DNA of 64,000 nt from assembly GCA_030431335.1 (NCBI GenBank), contig JAUIJH010000006.1:1-64000 (forward strand), read 5' to 3'. The stretch comes from Alphaproteobacteria bacterium. GTDB lineage: Bacteria > Pseudomonadota > Alphaproteobacteria > Rhizobiales > Amorphaceae. Of this stretch, positions 25,870-34,367 are shown one piece after another. The notes beneath the pieces were generated by a model that was not told where the DNA came from, searched no databases, and worked only from the letters and a program-made list of their open reading frames with translations. The position numbers were made by a program, and so were the translations under genes. Numbering within the stretch: the first letter of the stretch is position 1; every line of letters begins with the position of its first letter.

Positions 25870-26633
25870 GCGGGCCCCTCCTCGGCCACGAATATTTCGG
25901 GCGCGTCGGCGAAATGGCGCGTCAGGGCGGGCGGCATCACGAAGCCGTCCGGGTCGTCGCGCACCAGCGGGGTGAGCTGCGAGGCGTAGGCGTCCATGGC
26001 GTGCGCCTTGGCCGCGTGCCAGCGCCCCGGCGGAAAGGCGAGGACGGGGCCGGCCGGAAGCGCCGCGCCGAAGCGCCCCCACACGGCGTAGTCGCGCCGC
26101 GTCAGCGTCAGGCCCGTCTCGGCGCAGCGGCTCGCCAGGAGGTCGGCGAGGCGCGCGGCCGCCACATGGTCGGTGTGCGGGTCGCCGCGCCAGGTGGCCC
26201 AGACGGTGTCGATCCCGCCGTCCACCACCCTGTCGCGAAGACGGGCCGCGATCGGCGCCAGGGCCGTCGCCTCGTGCGGCACCGCGGTGTCGGGCAGGTC
26301 GAGATAGAGGCTCTCAACCGAGGCGCCGCCGGCCGCGCCGAGCCGCGCCAGCGCCTCGGCGAACTCGCGCCGCCGCAGCGCCACCATCGCCTCGGGCGGA
26401 TAGTCGCGCGAGCGCGGGTGCGAGCCGCCGCCTCCGGTGAGGAGCGCCACCGTCACCGGCCGCCCCGCCGCCAGCGCCGCCATGATCGCGGCGCCGCAGC
26501 CGAGCGTCTCGTCGTCCGGATGCGGCGCCAGCACCAGGATGCCGCCGTTGCCGGCAAGGGCCTCCAGCGGCGCGGCCGGCAGGCTCGCGGCCAGGCGCAC
26601 CAGCGCCCCCTCGGCCCGCTCGGGCACGCTCAC
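25866..26633 (-). CDS. PIG-L family (LmbE-like) deacetylase
   Basis: PIG-L enzymes are zinc hydrolases that remove N-acetyl groups from GlcNAc-containing small molecules such as GPI, mycothiol and bacillithiol precursors. The 255-residue product shows the zinc motif VLAPHPDDETLGCGA and the second metal site GDPHTDHVAAARL. The start is a GTG at 26633 whose last two bases overlap the TGA of the acyl-CoA dehydrogenase gene (GTGA), so translation is coupled. With a glycosyltransferase upstream and a methyltransferase downstream, it probably acts on an amino-sugar glycoconjugate. The exact substrate is unknown. Confidence 0.9.
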   Translation of the reverse strand: MSVPERAEGALVRLAASLPAAPLEALAGNGGILVLAPHPDDETLGCGAAIMAALAAGRPVTVALLTGGGGSHPRSRDYPPEAMVALRRREFAEALARLGAAGGASVESLYLDLPDTAVPHEATALAPIAARLRDRVVDGGIDTVWATWRGDPHTDHVAAARLADLLASRCAETGLTLTRRDYAVWGRFGAALPAGPVLAFPPGRWHAAKAHAMDAYASQLTPLVRDDPDGFVMPPALTRHFADAPEIFVAEEGPA

Positions 26634-27742
26634 AGCGCCGCCAAGCTGCCGGCGGCCAGCATCGCCCGCACCGCGCGCGATCGCTTCGCGTCGGGCGCCG
26701 CCTGGCGCACATAGAGCCCCAGGTCGCGGCGCATCCGCTCGATGGGATCGCGGCTGTCGTAGGCGGCCGTGCCGAGCGCGTCCTCCGCGACGCGGATGAC
26801 CGCGAGGCAAGATTCCTGCGTGATTTCGCGCGCGAACAGGGCATAGGCCGCCGCTCCCTCCGGCGCGCCGCCGCCGCGCTCGACCTTTTCGGCCGCCGCC
26901 TCTACCCAGAGCCGCGCCGTCTCGCACGCGCGCACCGCCTCGCCGATACGCGCCTCCTGGATCGGAGCCTCCGCCCGCCCCGCCGCCGTCAGCCGCGCGA
27001 TCATCGCCGCGCACAGCGCCTCGGCTCCGCCGAGCTGCGCCGCCGCATAACGCCACGTGCCGCCCTCGAAATGGGGCTCGCGCAGATAGTCGCCCGGCTC
27101 GCCGAGCAGCGCCGCGCCGTCGATCGCCACCCCGTCGAAATCATAGCGGCCCGATACCGTGGCGCGCATGCCCGATGCCGTCCACGCCCCCGGCTCGGCC
27201 CGCGCCGCATCCGCGACCGGCACCAGCGCAAGCTGCGGCTTTTCGCTGTCCGGCCGCGCGGCGACCACCACCGCCTCGCGAACGAGGCCGAGCCCGGAGG
27301 CGAAGCGCTTCGCCCCCGTCAGCCGCCAGCCGTCGGCGCAGGGTGCCATCGCAACGGGCGTCCTGTCGTCCGCCCCCCAGACGCCGAGGAGCGCCCCCTC
27401 GCGCACCGCCTCAAAAAGCCGCTCGCGCGTTCCCGCCCCGCCATAGAGCGCCACGAGCTTGACCGCGTTGACGTGGCCCTCGAAAAGCCGCGCCAGCGAC
27501 AGGTTGGCCCGCCCGAGCGCGCGCAGGATCGCGCACGCCTCCGCCGTGCCGGCGCCCTCGGTGCCGAGCCCCCGCCCGCCGGCCGCGACCGGCAGCGGCG
27601 CGGCGAGAAGCCCCGCTTCGGCAAGGCGCGCCACGTCGGGCCCGAGATCGCCGGTGCGTTCCGCCTCGCCCGCCCGCGCCGCGATGGGGGCGAATAGCGC
27701 ATCGGCGTCTGGCATGGCGGTGCGGGCGGTGCGATCACCCAT
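26630..27742 (-). CDS. Divergent acyl-CoA dehydrogenase-like protein
   Basis: The 370-residue protein has the N-terminal helical segment ARLAEAGLLAAPLPVAAGG, the FAD-contacting middle domain (GVWGADDRTPVAM, GAKRFASGLGLV) and the C-terminal four-helix bundle typical of acyl-CoA dehydrogenases. I cannot locate a convincing catalytic Glu, and the sequence departs from fatty-acid beta-oxidation enzymes. It may act on a carrier-bound or glycan-bound acyl group, or as a flavin oxidase. Its ATG lies 8 bp inside the end of the glycosyltransferase gene, and its stop overlaps the deacetylase start, so it is embedded in the operon. Confidence 0.82.
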   Translation of the reverse strand: MGDRTARTAMPDADALFAPIAARAGEAERTGDLGPDVARLAEAGLLAAPLPVAAGGRGLGTEGAGTAEACAILRALGRANLSLARLFEGHVNAVKLVALYGGAGTRERLFEAVREGALLGVWGADDRTPVAMAPCADGWRLTGAKRFASGLGLVREAVVVAARPDSEKPQLALVPVADAARAEPGAWTASGMRATVSGRYDFDGVAIDGAALLGEPGDYLREPHFEGGTWRYAAAQLGGAEALCAAMIARLTAAGRAEAPIQEARIGEAVRACETARLWVEAAAEKVERGGGAPEGAAAYALFAREITQESCLAVIRVAEDALGTAAYDSRDPIERMRRDLGLYVRQAAPDAKRSRAVRAMLAAGSLAAL

Positions 27743-28952
27743 TGCAGCGCCCCCTGCCGGCGGTCGCGGCCAGCGCGTCGGCCTGCGCCAGCGCCCACGC
27801 CGCCGGCGCCGGCAGCCGCGCGGTAAGCGAGCGCACTTCCTCGAGCGCGCGCCACGCCTCGCGCAAATTCATCGGCGCCGGCGCACCGATCGCGTCCATC
27901 AGCGCGAGCCAGCGCGCCCCGGCCAGGGCGGGATCGGGCCGCAGCCGCCCCGGCGCCACACCGAGCCGCCGCTCCAGCGCCGTCCGCCCCTCCGTCACCA
28001 GCCCCGCCAGGTGGCCAAAGGCGAGCGCACGCGCCACGAACGCGGCGGCGGGCAGGAGGTCGCCATCCACGAACCGCTCGCCGGCGGCGCGGCGGGCCAG
28101 CGTCGCGGCCATGCCGCCTTCGGTGCCGCTGGCAAGGCGGCAGGAGGTGCGCACCTGCGCGTCCGGCGCGAACGCCACCCGCTCCTGGCGCGCGAGCAAC
28201 GCCCGCACCATCGCCCGGTCCTCCCCGCACGGGACCATCGGCAGCCCCCCGGCGCGGCGATAGGCGCGCGCGGCGATGGCCATGCCCGCCCCGCCGGCCC
28301 GCACGCCGAGCATCTGGCTCGTGCCCGGCAGCAACGCCTGCCACAGCGCCCCCTGGGCCGCGAACAGCGCGTCCTCCACCTCGGCCATCGCCCGCACCGG
28401 CCCCGGCAGCGTGGAAAACTCCGGTCCGTCGGCCTCGATGGCGCCATAGGCCAACGCCGCCCCGCCGCGCACGGCAGCGACCAGCCGGCGCGCCCAGCCG
28501 CGCGTCACCACCGTGTCGGCGTCGGTGGTCAACAGCACCGCGTCGTCATCGGCCACCGCCGCACCAAGATCGAGCGCCAGCCGCCGCGCGAGGCCGGCAT
28601 TGGCGAATTGCGGCGCCAGCGTCGCCTCGAAGCAGAACACCGGCACGCCCGCCCGCGCCCCGAAGGCGCACGCGATATCGGCCGAAGCGTCGTGCGTGTT
28701 GTTGACGAAGAGCGCGATGCCCGCCGGCTCGTCCAGTGCCGCGAGGCTCTCCCCCAGCGCCGCCAGCGCACGCGGCAGGTAGTGCGCCTCCTGGCGCACC
28801 GGCATAGCCACCAGCGCGTTGAGCCCCAGCCGCGCGCCCACCAGGCGGACCCGCTCCAGCGCCGCCAGCGGCGCTAGCTCCGCCGCCACCCGACCCGCTG
28901 GCCAAGACGAATCCTCGACGCGCGCCATCCGCGCGCCGGCCCCATCGATCAT
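27735..28952 (-). CDS. Family 2 (GT-A) glycosyltransferase
   Basis: The 405-residue protein has a GT-A core: ALVAMPVRQEAHYLPRALAA opens the nucleotide fold, and LLTTDADTVVTRGW contains the DxD-type metal site. GGLPMVPCGEDRAMVRALL resembles the acceptor-side ED motif. No membrane segments are evident, so it is probably soluble or peripheral. It is the first gene of the operon GT2, acyl-CoA dehydrogenase-like, PIG-L, methyltransferase. Its ATG at 28952 is preceded by GGGAG at 7-nt spacing, and this Shine-Dalgarno lies inside the 3' arm of a strong leader stem. Confidence 0.87.
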   Translation of the reverse strand: MIDGAGARMARVEDSSWPAGRVAAELAPLAALERVRLVGARLGLNALVAMPVRQEAHYLPRALAALGESLAALDEPAGIALFVNNTHDASADIACAFGARAGVPVFCFEATLAPQFANAGLARRLALDLGAAVADDDAVLLTTDADTVVTRGWARRLVAAVRGGAALAYGAIEADGPEFSTLPGPVRAMAEVEDALFAAQGALWQALLPGTSQMLGVRAGGAGMAIAARAYRRAGGLPMVPCGEDRAMVRALLARQERVAFAPDAQVRTSCRLASGTEGGMAATLARRAAGERFVDGDLLPAAAFVARALAFGHLAGLVTEGRTALERRLGVAPGRLRPDPALAGARWLALMDAIGAPAPMNLREAWRALEEVRSLTARLPAPAAWALAQADALAATAGRGRCNG

Positions 28953-29014
28953 GTGCTGTCTCCCGTCGGGAATTTACTGTCGCGGCAACCGACAGCTACC
29001 CAATGCCCGACGGG
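28953..29014 (-). promoter_or_regulatory. Structured leader sequestering the Shine-Dalgarno of the glycosyltransferase operon
   Basis: On the minus strand the 62 nt before the ATG fold as two nested stems. The outer 9-bp stem pairs CCCGTCGGG (29014-29006) with CCCGACGGG (28970-28962). The inner 6-bp stem pairs CTGTCG (28995-28990) with CGACAG (28982-28977) around a 7-nt loop. The only plausible Shine-Dalgarno, GGGAG, overlaps the 3' arm of the outer stem. This layout suits translational control by a ligand, protein or temperature, or alternatively a DNA operator. Pairing is exact; function is inferred. Confidence 0.55.
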
Positions 29015-29047
29015 GCGCTTTTGTTCAGATTTTGCGCGGGCGCGCCC

Positions 29048-29968
29048 TTAGAGGACCGTCAGGAGCTGCCACCACAGGCTCGCCGTCGCCAGCGACAGCG
29101 GGATGCCGATGCCGATCACCAGCGCCACCAGGTCCGGCTCCAGATCGTGCTCCAGCGCGATGATCGTGGCCCCCAGCATGGGCGGCATCGCCATCTCCAG
29201 CACGGCGACGTTGCGCACCTCGATCTCGCCCGCCCCCAGCCCCGCCCCCGTTGCGAGGTGGTAGAGCGCGAGGAGCACCGCCGGCGCGGCGACCAGGCGG
29301 AAGGCGAGCGCCGCGGTGACGGCGCCGACCCGCCCGCCCAGCCGGTCGAGCCGCAGCGCGAAGCCGACCGCCGCCAGCGCCAGCGGCGTCATGGTCGCGG
29401 CCAGCCCGTCGATCAGCGCGGTGAGCCATGCCGCGCGCTCCAGGTCGTTGACGGCGAGCGCCACGACGATGGCGAGAAAGGGCGGAAAGGTCGCCACCCG
29501 CCGCAAGATGGTGCCGGGCGACAGCCGCCCCCCGCTCGCCCACATCGCAACGGCGAGCCCCAGCGTCGACAGCGCCAGGTACGACCCGAACAGGTCGATC
29601 ACCAGCCCGAGCCCGAGCCAGCTTCCGCCCGCGAAGGCCGCGATCATGGGGAGCCCCACGAAGGAGGTGTTGCCCCAGCCGGCCACCAGCGTCAGCCCGC
29701 CGACGCGCCGCCGGTCCCAGCCGCACGCCCGCCCCAGCGCCATGAACGCGGCGAAGGCGATCAGCGCGCCCACCCACGGGCTCGCCGCCGCCAGGATCCA
29801 CGCGCGGTCCACCGATATGCCGTGCACGGCCTGCAGCGCCGTCGCGGGCAGCGCCACGTTGATGACCCAGCCGCCCAGCACCTTGGTGGTCTCCGCCGGC
29901 ATCCGCCCGCTCGCCCGCAGCACGATGCCGACGCACAAAAAGACGAAGATCAGCGCAAGATGGGCCAT
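29048..29968 (-). CDS. AEC family (auxin efflux carrier-like) transporter
   Basis: The 306-residue protein has about ten hydrophobic segments in the two-bundle AEC pattern, with the family features GGWVINVALPATALQAV near the N-terminus, AGWGNTSFVGLPMIAAFAG in the middle, and VLEMAMPPMLGATIIA in the second bundle. Bacterial AEC members export or exchange small organic acids and amino acids; the substrate is unknown. It lies just upstream of the glycosyltransferase operon leader on the same strand, with a 33-bp gap to it, so read-through is possible. It is divergent from ligD. Confidence 0.88.
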   Translation of the reverse strand: MAHLALIFVFLCVGIVLRASGRMPAETTKVLGGWVINVALPATALQAVHGISVDRAWILAAASPWVGALIAFAAFMALGRACGWDRRRVGGLTLVAGWGNTSFVGLPMIAAFAGGSWLGLGLVIDLFGSYLALSTLGLAVAMWASGGRLSPGTILRRVATFPPFLAIVVALAVNDLERAAWLTALIDGLAATMTPLALAAVGFALRLDRLGGRVGAVTAALAFRLVAAPAVLLALYHLATGAGLGAGEIEVRNVAVLEMAMPPMLGATIIALEHDLEPDLVALVIGIGIPLSLATASLWWQLLTVL

Positions 29969-30067
29969 GGTTCATTCGCGGTGAGGGTAAACCGCGTCTT
30001 GCCACTACGGCGAGCGCAACGCCAGCGGAACCCTCTGGCCCCCACCTCGTTTCATGCAAAGGACGCG

Positions 30068-31591
30068 ATGAGAGGCCCGATGCCGACCGCCCCCCGTCTG
30101 GAACGCTACGCGAAGAAGCGCGATTTTTCGCGCACGCCCGAGCCCGCGCCCGGCGCGGCCGCCACCACCACCGGCGACACGCGCACCTATACGATGCAGA
30201 AGCACGATGCCCGCCGGCTCCACTTCGACTTGCGCCTGGAGCACGAGGGCGTCCTCCTGTCGTTCGCCATCACCAAGGGGCCGAGCCTCGACCCGGCGCA
30301 GAAGCGCCTCGCCGTGCGCACCGAGGACCACCCGCTCGACTACGCCACCTTCGAGGGCACCATCCCCAAGCCCGGCTACGGCGCCGGCACGGTGATGCTG
30401 TGGGACCGTGGCACCTGGACGCCGCGCGGCGACGTCGACGACGGCCTCGCCGCCGGCAAGCTCTCCTTCGAGCTCGACGGGGCGCGGCTCAAGGGCGCCT
30501 TCGCCCTTGTGCGCATGAAGGGGCGGGGCGACAACTGGCTCCTGGTGAAGGAAAAGGACGCGCGCGCCGACCGCGATGCCGATCCGGCGACGCGCGCCAC
30601 GCGCAGCATCGCAACGGAGCGCACCATGGACGAGATCGCCGCCGGCAAGGCCCCGAAGACGGCCCGCGCCAAGCCTCGCTCCAAGCCTCGCGAAAAAACC
30701 ACCGCCGATGGCCTCACCCACCCGGACAAGGTGCTCTACCCGGACGGCGCGTTCACCAAGCAGGACCTCGCCGATTATTTCCGCGCCGTCGCGCCGGCGA
30801 TGCTGCCCCACGTCGCGAACCATCCGGTTTCGCTGGTGCGCTGCCCGGATGGCCAGGCCGGGAGCTGCTTCTTCCAGAAGCATCACACCCAGTCGCTGCC
30901 GGCCGGGCTGGAGCCGCTCGCCATCGCCGGCGAGGCGGAGCCCTACCTGACGGTCGCGGGTGTGGACGGCCTCGTCGCCTGCGCCCAGATCGGCGCGCTG
31001 GAGCTGCACGTGTGGGGCGCCCCGGCCGACCGGCTCGAACGGCCCGACCGCCTGGTGATCGACCTCGACCCCGGCGAGGGCGTCGCCTTCGCCGCCGTGA
31101 AAAAGGCCGCGCGCGAGGTCCGCGCGCACCTGGAGCGCGCCGGGCTCGCCGCCTTCCCGCTGCTGTCGGGGGGCAAGGGCATCCACGTGGTCGCGCCGCT
31201 GGCGGGGGAGACGTCGTGGCGCGATGCCAAGGCGTTCGCCGCCGCCCTCGCCCGCCGCCTCGCCGCCGACGCGCCCGAGCGCTACCTCGCCAAGGCCGAC
31301 AAAGCCGCCCGGAGCGGGCGCATCTACGTCGATTATCTGCGCAACACGCGCGGTGCGAGCGCCATCGCCCCGTTCAGCCCGCGCGCCCGGGCCGGTGCGC
31401 CCGTCGCCACCCCGGTGCGCTGGCAGGAGCTGTCCCGCTTTTCCGCCGCCAACGCGATCACGCTGCGCACCATGCCGCGCCGCCTCGCGAGCCTCGGCGC
31501 CGACCCGTGGGAGGATTTCGAGGCCGCGCGCCGCGACATCACCGGCGCGATGACCAAATCGCTCTCGGACGGCGCCCCGGCGCGAAAATAA
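30068..31591 (+). CDS. ligD: LigD-type NHEJ protein with phosphoesterase and polymerase domains but no ligase domain
   Basis: LigD repairs double-strand breaks with Ku. The 507-residue protein has the 3'-phosphoesterase domain (about 25-175; MQKHDARRLHFDLRLEHEG and YGAGTVMLWDRGTW) and the primase-polymerase domain (about 220-500; DKVLYPDGAFTKQDLADYF, metal-binding RLVIDLDPGEG and IYVDYLRN). The usual ATP-dependent ligase domain of about 300 residues, with its K-x-D-G motif, is missing; only a linker resembling SGRTMxEIA (TERTMDEIAAGK) joins the two parts. It would need a separate ligase. ATG at 30068 follows AAAGGA at good spacing. No ku gene is in the window. Confidence 0.92.
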   Translation: MRGPMPTAPRLERYAKKRDFSRTPEPAPGAAATTTGDTRTYTMQKHDARRLHFDLRLEHEGVLLSFAITKGPSLDPAQKRLAVRTEDHPLDYATFEGTIPKPGYGAGTVMLWDRGTWTPRGDVDDGLAAGKLSFELDGARLKGAFALVRMKGRGDNWLLVKEKDARADRDADPATRATRSIATERTMDEIAAGKAPKTARAKPRSKPREKTTADGLTHPDKVLYPDGAFTKQDLADYFRAVAPAMLPHVANHPVSLVRCPDGQAGSCFFQKHHTQSLPAGLEPLAIAGEAEPYLTVAGVDGLVACAQIGALELHVWGAPADRLERPDRLVIDLDPGEGVAFAAVKKAAREVRAHLERAGLAAFPLLSGGKGIHVVAPLAGETSWRDAKAFAAALARRLAADAPERYLAKADKAARSGRIYVDYLRNTRGASAIAPFSPRARAGAPVATPVRWQELSRFSAANAITLRTMPRRLASLGADPWEDFEAARRDITGAMTKSLSDGAPARK

Positions 31592-31597
31592 CCGCCT

Positions 31598-32959
31598 TCA
31601 GTCGCCGTCCCACACCGGGCGCGCCGGATCGAAATTCTTCTCCAGCTTGGCCCACACCTTGGGGTAGTCGGCCTGGAACGAGGGCAGCTCGGCCGCATAG
31701 CGCGTGAGGTGCTGGGGAAACAGCGTCTCGAACATGAAGGCGATGGTGTTGTCGAGCTTGTGCGGCGCGTCGGGGGAAAAGCTGCCCTTCATGAACGCGT
31801 CGTAGTCCGGCCCATGCGGCAGCATCGAGTTGTGCAGGCTCATGCCGCCGGGCACGAAGCCCTCCGGCTTGGCATCGTAGACGCCCTCGATCAGCCCCAT
31901 GAACTCGGACATGATGTTCATGTGGTACCAGGGCGGGCGGAAGGTGTTTTCCGCCACCAGCCAGCGCGGCGGGAAGATCACGAAGTCCACGTTGGCCGTG
32001 CCCGGCTCGCCCGACGGTGCCGTCAGCACGGTGAAGATCGAGGGGTCCGCGTGGTCGAACAGCACCGGCCCCACCGGCGAGAAGTGGCGCAGATTGTACT
32101 TGTAGGGCGCGTAATTGCCGTGCCAGGCCACCACGTCGAGCGGCGAATGGGCGATCTCGCTGGCGTGGAACGCGCCGCCCCACTTGACGATCAGGCGGCA
32201 GGGGGTGCCGTCCTTGTCCTCGTAGGCGGCGACGGGCGTGAGGAAGTCGCGCGGGTTGGCGAGGCAGTTGGCGCCGATCGGCCCGCGCTCTGGGCAGGTG
32301 AACTTGGCGCCGTAATTCTCGCACACATAGCCGCGCGCCGCCTCGTCCACGAGCCGCACCTTGAACTTCAGCCCGCGCGGCAGGATGGCGATCTCGCCCG
32401 GCGCGATGTCGATCACCCCCATCTCGGTGAAGAACGACAGCGCGCCCACCTGCGGCACCACAAGCATCTCGCCATCGGCGTTGTAGAAGTAGGTGTCCTC
32501 CATCGAGCGGGTGACGTGGTAGAGGTGCGTCGCGGAGCCGGCGTGGGTGTGCACGTCGCCGGCAGCGCACACGGTGCGCATTCCGGTCACGAAATCGAGC
32601 GCCTCGCCGGGGATCGGCACCGGGCCCCAGCGCATCGGCAGCGGCGGCGTGTCGGCCTCGCCCACCACCGGCGCCGAGCGCCACAGCGGCAGCGCCAGCT
32701 TCTCCATCGGCCCGAAATGCTGCACCGTGGGGCGCATCCGGTAGAGCCAGGAGCGCTCGTTGGCGACGCGCGGCGCCGTGAACGGGGAGCCCGAAAGCTG
32801 CTCGGCATAGAGCCCGTACGGGCACCGCTGCGGCGAGTTGCGGCCGATGGGCAGCGCGCCCGCCAGCGCCTCGGTCTCGAAGTCGTTGCCGAAGCCGGGC
32901 ATGTAGCCTTCGTGGGTGGTGGTGCGCGCCTGCGGCGCGATCCGCTCGAACGTGTTCAT
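31598..32959 (-). CDS. hmgA: Homogentisate 1,2-dioxygenase
   Basis: HmgA cleaves the ring of homogentisate in tyrosine and phenylalanine catabolism, using Fe(II). The 453-residue protein begins [20 protein letters not shown] and contains [36 protein letters not shown] and the C-terminal iron-site region [19 protein letters not shown], as in characterised enzymes. Length is normal. The other pathway genes (hpd, fumarylacetoacetase, maleylacetoacetate isomerase) are not adjacent. It ends 6 bp from the convergent ligD. Confidence 0.97.
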   Translation of the reverse strand: MNTFERIAPQARTTTHEGYMPGFGNDFETEALAGALPIGRNSPQRCPYGLYAEQLSGSPFTAPRVANERSWLYRMRPTVQHFGPMEKLALPLWRSAPVVGEADTPPLPMRWGPVPIPGEALDFVTGMRTVCAAGDVHTHAGSATHLYHVTRSMEDTYFYNADGEMLVVPQVGALSFFTEMGVIDIAPGEIAILPRGLKFKVRLVDEAARGYVCENYGAKFTCPERGPIGANCLANPRDFLTPVAAYEDKDGTPCRLIVKWGGAFHASEIAHSPLDVVAWHGNYAPYKYNLRHFSPVGPVLFDHADPSIFTVLTAPSGEPGTANVDFVIFPPRWLVAENTFRPPWYHMNIMSEFMGLIEGVYDAKPEGFVPGGMSLHNSMLPHGPDYDAFMKGSFSPDAPHKLDNTIAFMFETLFPQHLTRYAAELPSFQADYPKVWAKLEKNFDPARPVWDGD

Positions 32960-33117
32960 GGCACCCTCCCGTTTGCGGCCACGATATCATGCCCGGCCCA
33001 TGGCCCGCAGCAACCCGGGCGCGCGCCGCTGCGGCGGTTTGCCGTTGACGGGGCGCCGCGCGGCAGGGCACTCACCGAGCGATCGCCGTCCTCTCCCTCC
33101 AACCGCGAGCGGATCGC

Positions 33118-33163
33118 CCTGTGAGCATTCTCCCCGTGAGCATTCTCCCGTGAGCCATGTCTC
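33118..33163. repeat. Three short direct repeats at the antiporter start
   Basis: GTGAGCATTCTCCC occurs at 33121 and 33136, and a diverged copy GTGAGCCATGTCTCCC at 33150. Each begins with a GTG. The third GTG is the chosen antiporter start; the other two are in another frame. This looks like recent local duplication across a start region and could shift ribosome choice. Confidence 0.6.
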
Positions 33164-34364
33164 CCTTCTCGTCGTGGCGCTCGCGGCGCTGGCGTTCGCG
33201 CTCTACGCCCAGCGCATCGCCCAGAGCATCGTCACCGGGCCGATGGTGTTCCTGGCGCTGGGGCTCGCCATCGACGCGGCCGGCGGCGTCGAGATCGCGG
33301 CGGCGGAAAATATCCTGCACGTCCTCGCCGAGATCACCCTGGTGCTGGTGCTCTTTTCCGACGCGGCGACCATCGATTTCGCCAAGGTGCGGCGCAACCA
33401 CCTGTGGCCGGAGCGGATGCTGCTCCTGGCGATCCCGCTCGCCATCGTGTTCGCCTTCGCCGTGGCGTGGCTGCTGCTGCCGGGCTGGCCGGTGTGGGAG
33501 ATCGCGCTGCTCGCGGCGATCCTCGCCCCCACCGACGCGGCGCTCGGCCAGGCGGTGGTCACCAACGCGGCGGTGCCGGAGCGCATCCGCCAGACGCTCG
33601 CCATCGAAAGCGGCCTCAATGACGGGCTGACGCTGCCGGTCGTCCTGTTCTTCGCCTCCATGGCGGTGGGCGACCTCAGCGCCAACGGCCATCCGAGCTG
33701 GCTCCTGTTCGCGGCGCAGCAGATCGGGCTCGGCACGCTGGTGGGCGTCGCCGTCGGCGCGCTCGGCGCGCTGGCCCTCAGCTTTTCCGCCGCCAACCGC
33801 CTCACCGACGACGCGTTCGAGGGCATCGCCGTCCTCGGCATCGTGGCGACCTGCTATTTCCTCGCCCACATCCTGGGCGGCAACGAGTTCCTGGCCGCCT
33901 TCACGGGCGGGCTCGCCTTCGGCGCGGTGATGCGCGGGCGCTGCGCCTTCGTGTTCGAGTTCATGGATTCGGAAGGCCAGCTCCTGGTGCTCGGCACCTT
34001 CCTGCTCCTGGGCGCGACGCTGGCGCCGGCGGCCATCGCGAGCGCCGATTTCGCCACCGTCGCGCTCATCCTCCTCAGCCTGTTCGCCATCCGCCCGCTC
34101 GCGGTGTGGCTGTCGCTGTGGCGCACCGATGCGCGGCCGTTGACCAAGCTGTTCCTCGGCTGGTTCGGCCCGCGCGGGCTGGCGACGGCGCTGTTCGCGC
34201 TGCTGGTGCTGTCGGAGTTCGACCTCCTGCAGCGCGGCGACGACCTCCTCAACGTCGCCATCCTCGCCGTCCTCGTCAGCGCGCTCCTGCACGGGCTTTC
34301 GGCCGCGCCGGCCGCCCGCTGGATCGCCCGGCGCGAGAAGCGCGGCCCCTCGCCGTCCGAATGA
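33150..34364 (+). CDS. CPA1-type cation:proton antiporter
   Basis: The 404-residue protein has about twelve membrane segments. Family motifs are present: LFSDAATIDFAKVRRNHLWP, LAPTDAALGQAVVTN, LAIESGLNDGLTLPV with the essential acidic pair, and GWFGPRGLATALFALL near the end. It resembles NhaP-type Na+ or K+/H+ exchangers of the inner membrane used for pH and salt homeostasis. No ATG is near, so I use the GTG at 33150, which begins just before the first membrane helix; the track ORF start at 32916 is in non-conserved sequence. It ends 3 bp before the convergent gamma-carbonic anhydrase gene. Confidence 0.88.
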   Translation: MSHVSLLVVALAALAFALYAQRIAQSIVTGPMVFLALGLAIDAAGGVEIAAAENILHVLAEITLVLVLFSDAATIDFAKVRRNHLWPERMLLLAIPLAIVFAFAVAWLLLPGWPVWEIALLAAILAPTDAALGQAVVTNAAVPERIRQTLAIESGLNDGLTLPVVLFFASMAVGDLSANGHPSWLLFAAQQIGLGTLVGVAVGALGALALSFSAANRLTDDAFEGIAVLGIVATCYFLAHILGGNEFLAAFTGGLAFGAVMRGRCAFVFEFMDSEGQLLVLGTFLLLGATLAPAAIASADFATVALILLSLFAIRPLAVWLSLWRTDARPLTKLFLGWFGPRGLATALFALLVLSEFDLLQRGDDLLNVAILAVLVSALLHGLSAAPAARWIARREKRGPSPSE

Positions 34365-34367
34365 GCG

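Noticed and set aside
25267-28952. Nod factor (nodABC/S) locus
   Set aside because: The methyltransferase is NodS-like, but the deacetylase is PIG-L (not NodB), the glycosyltransferase is not NodC-like with membrane helices, and no acyltransferase NodA is present.
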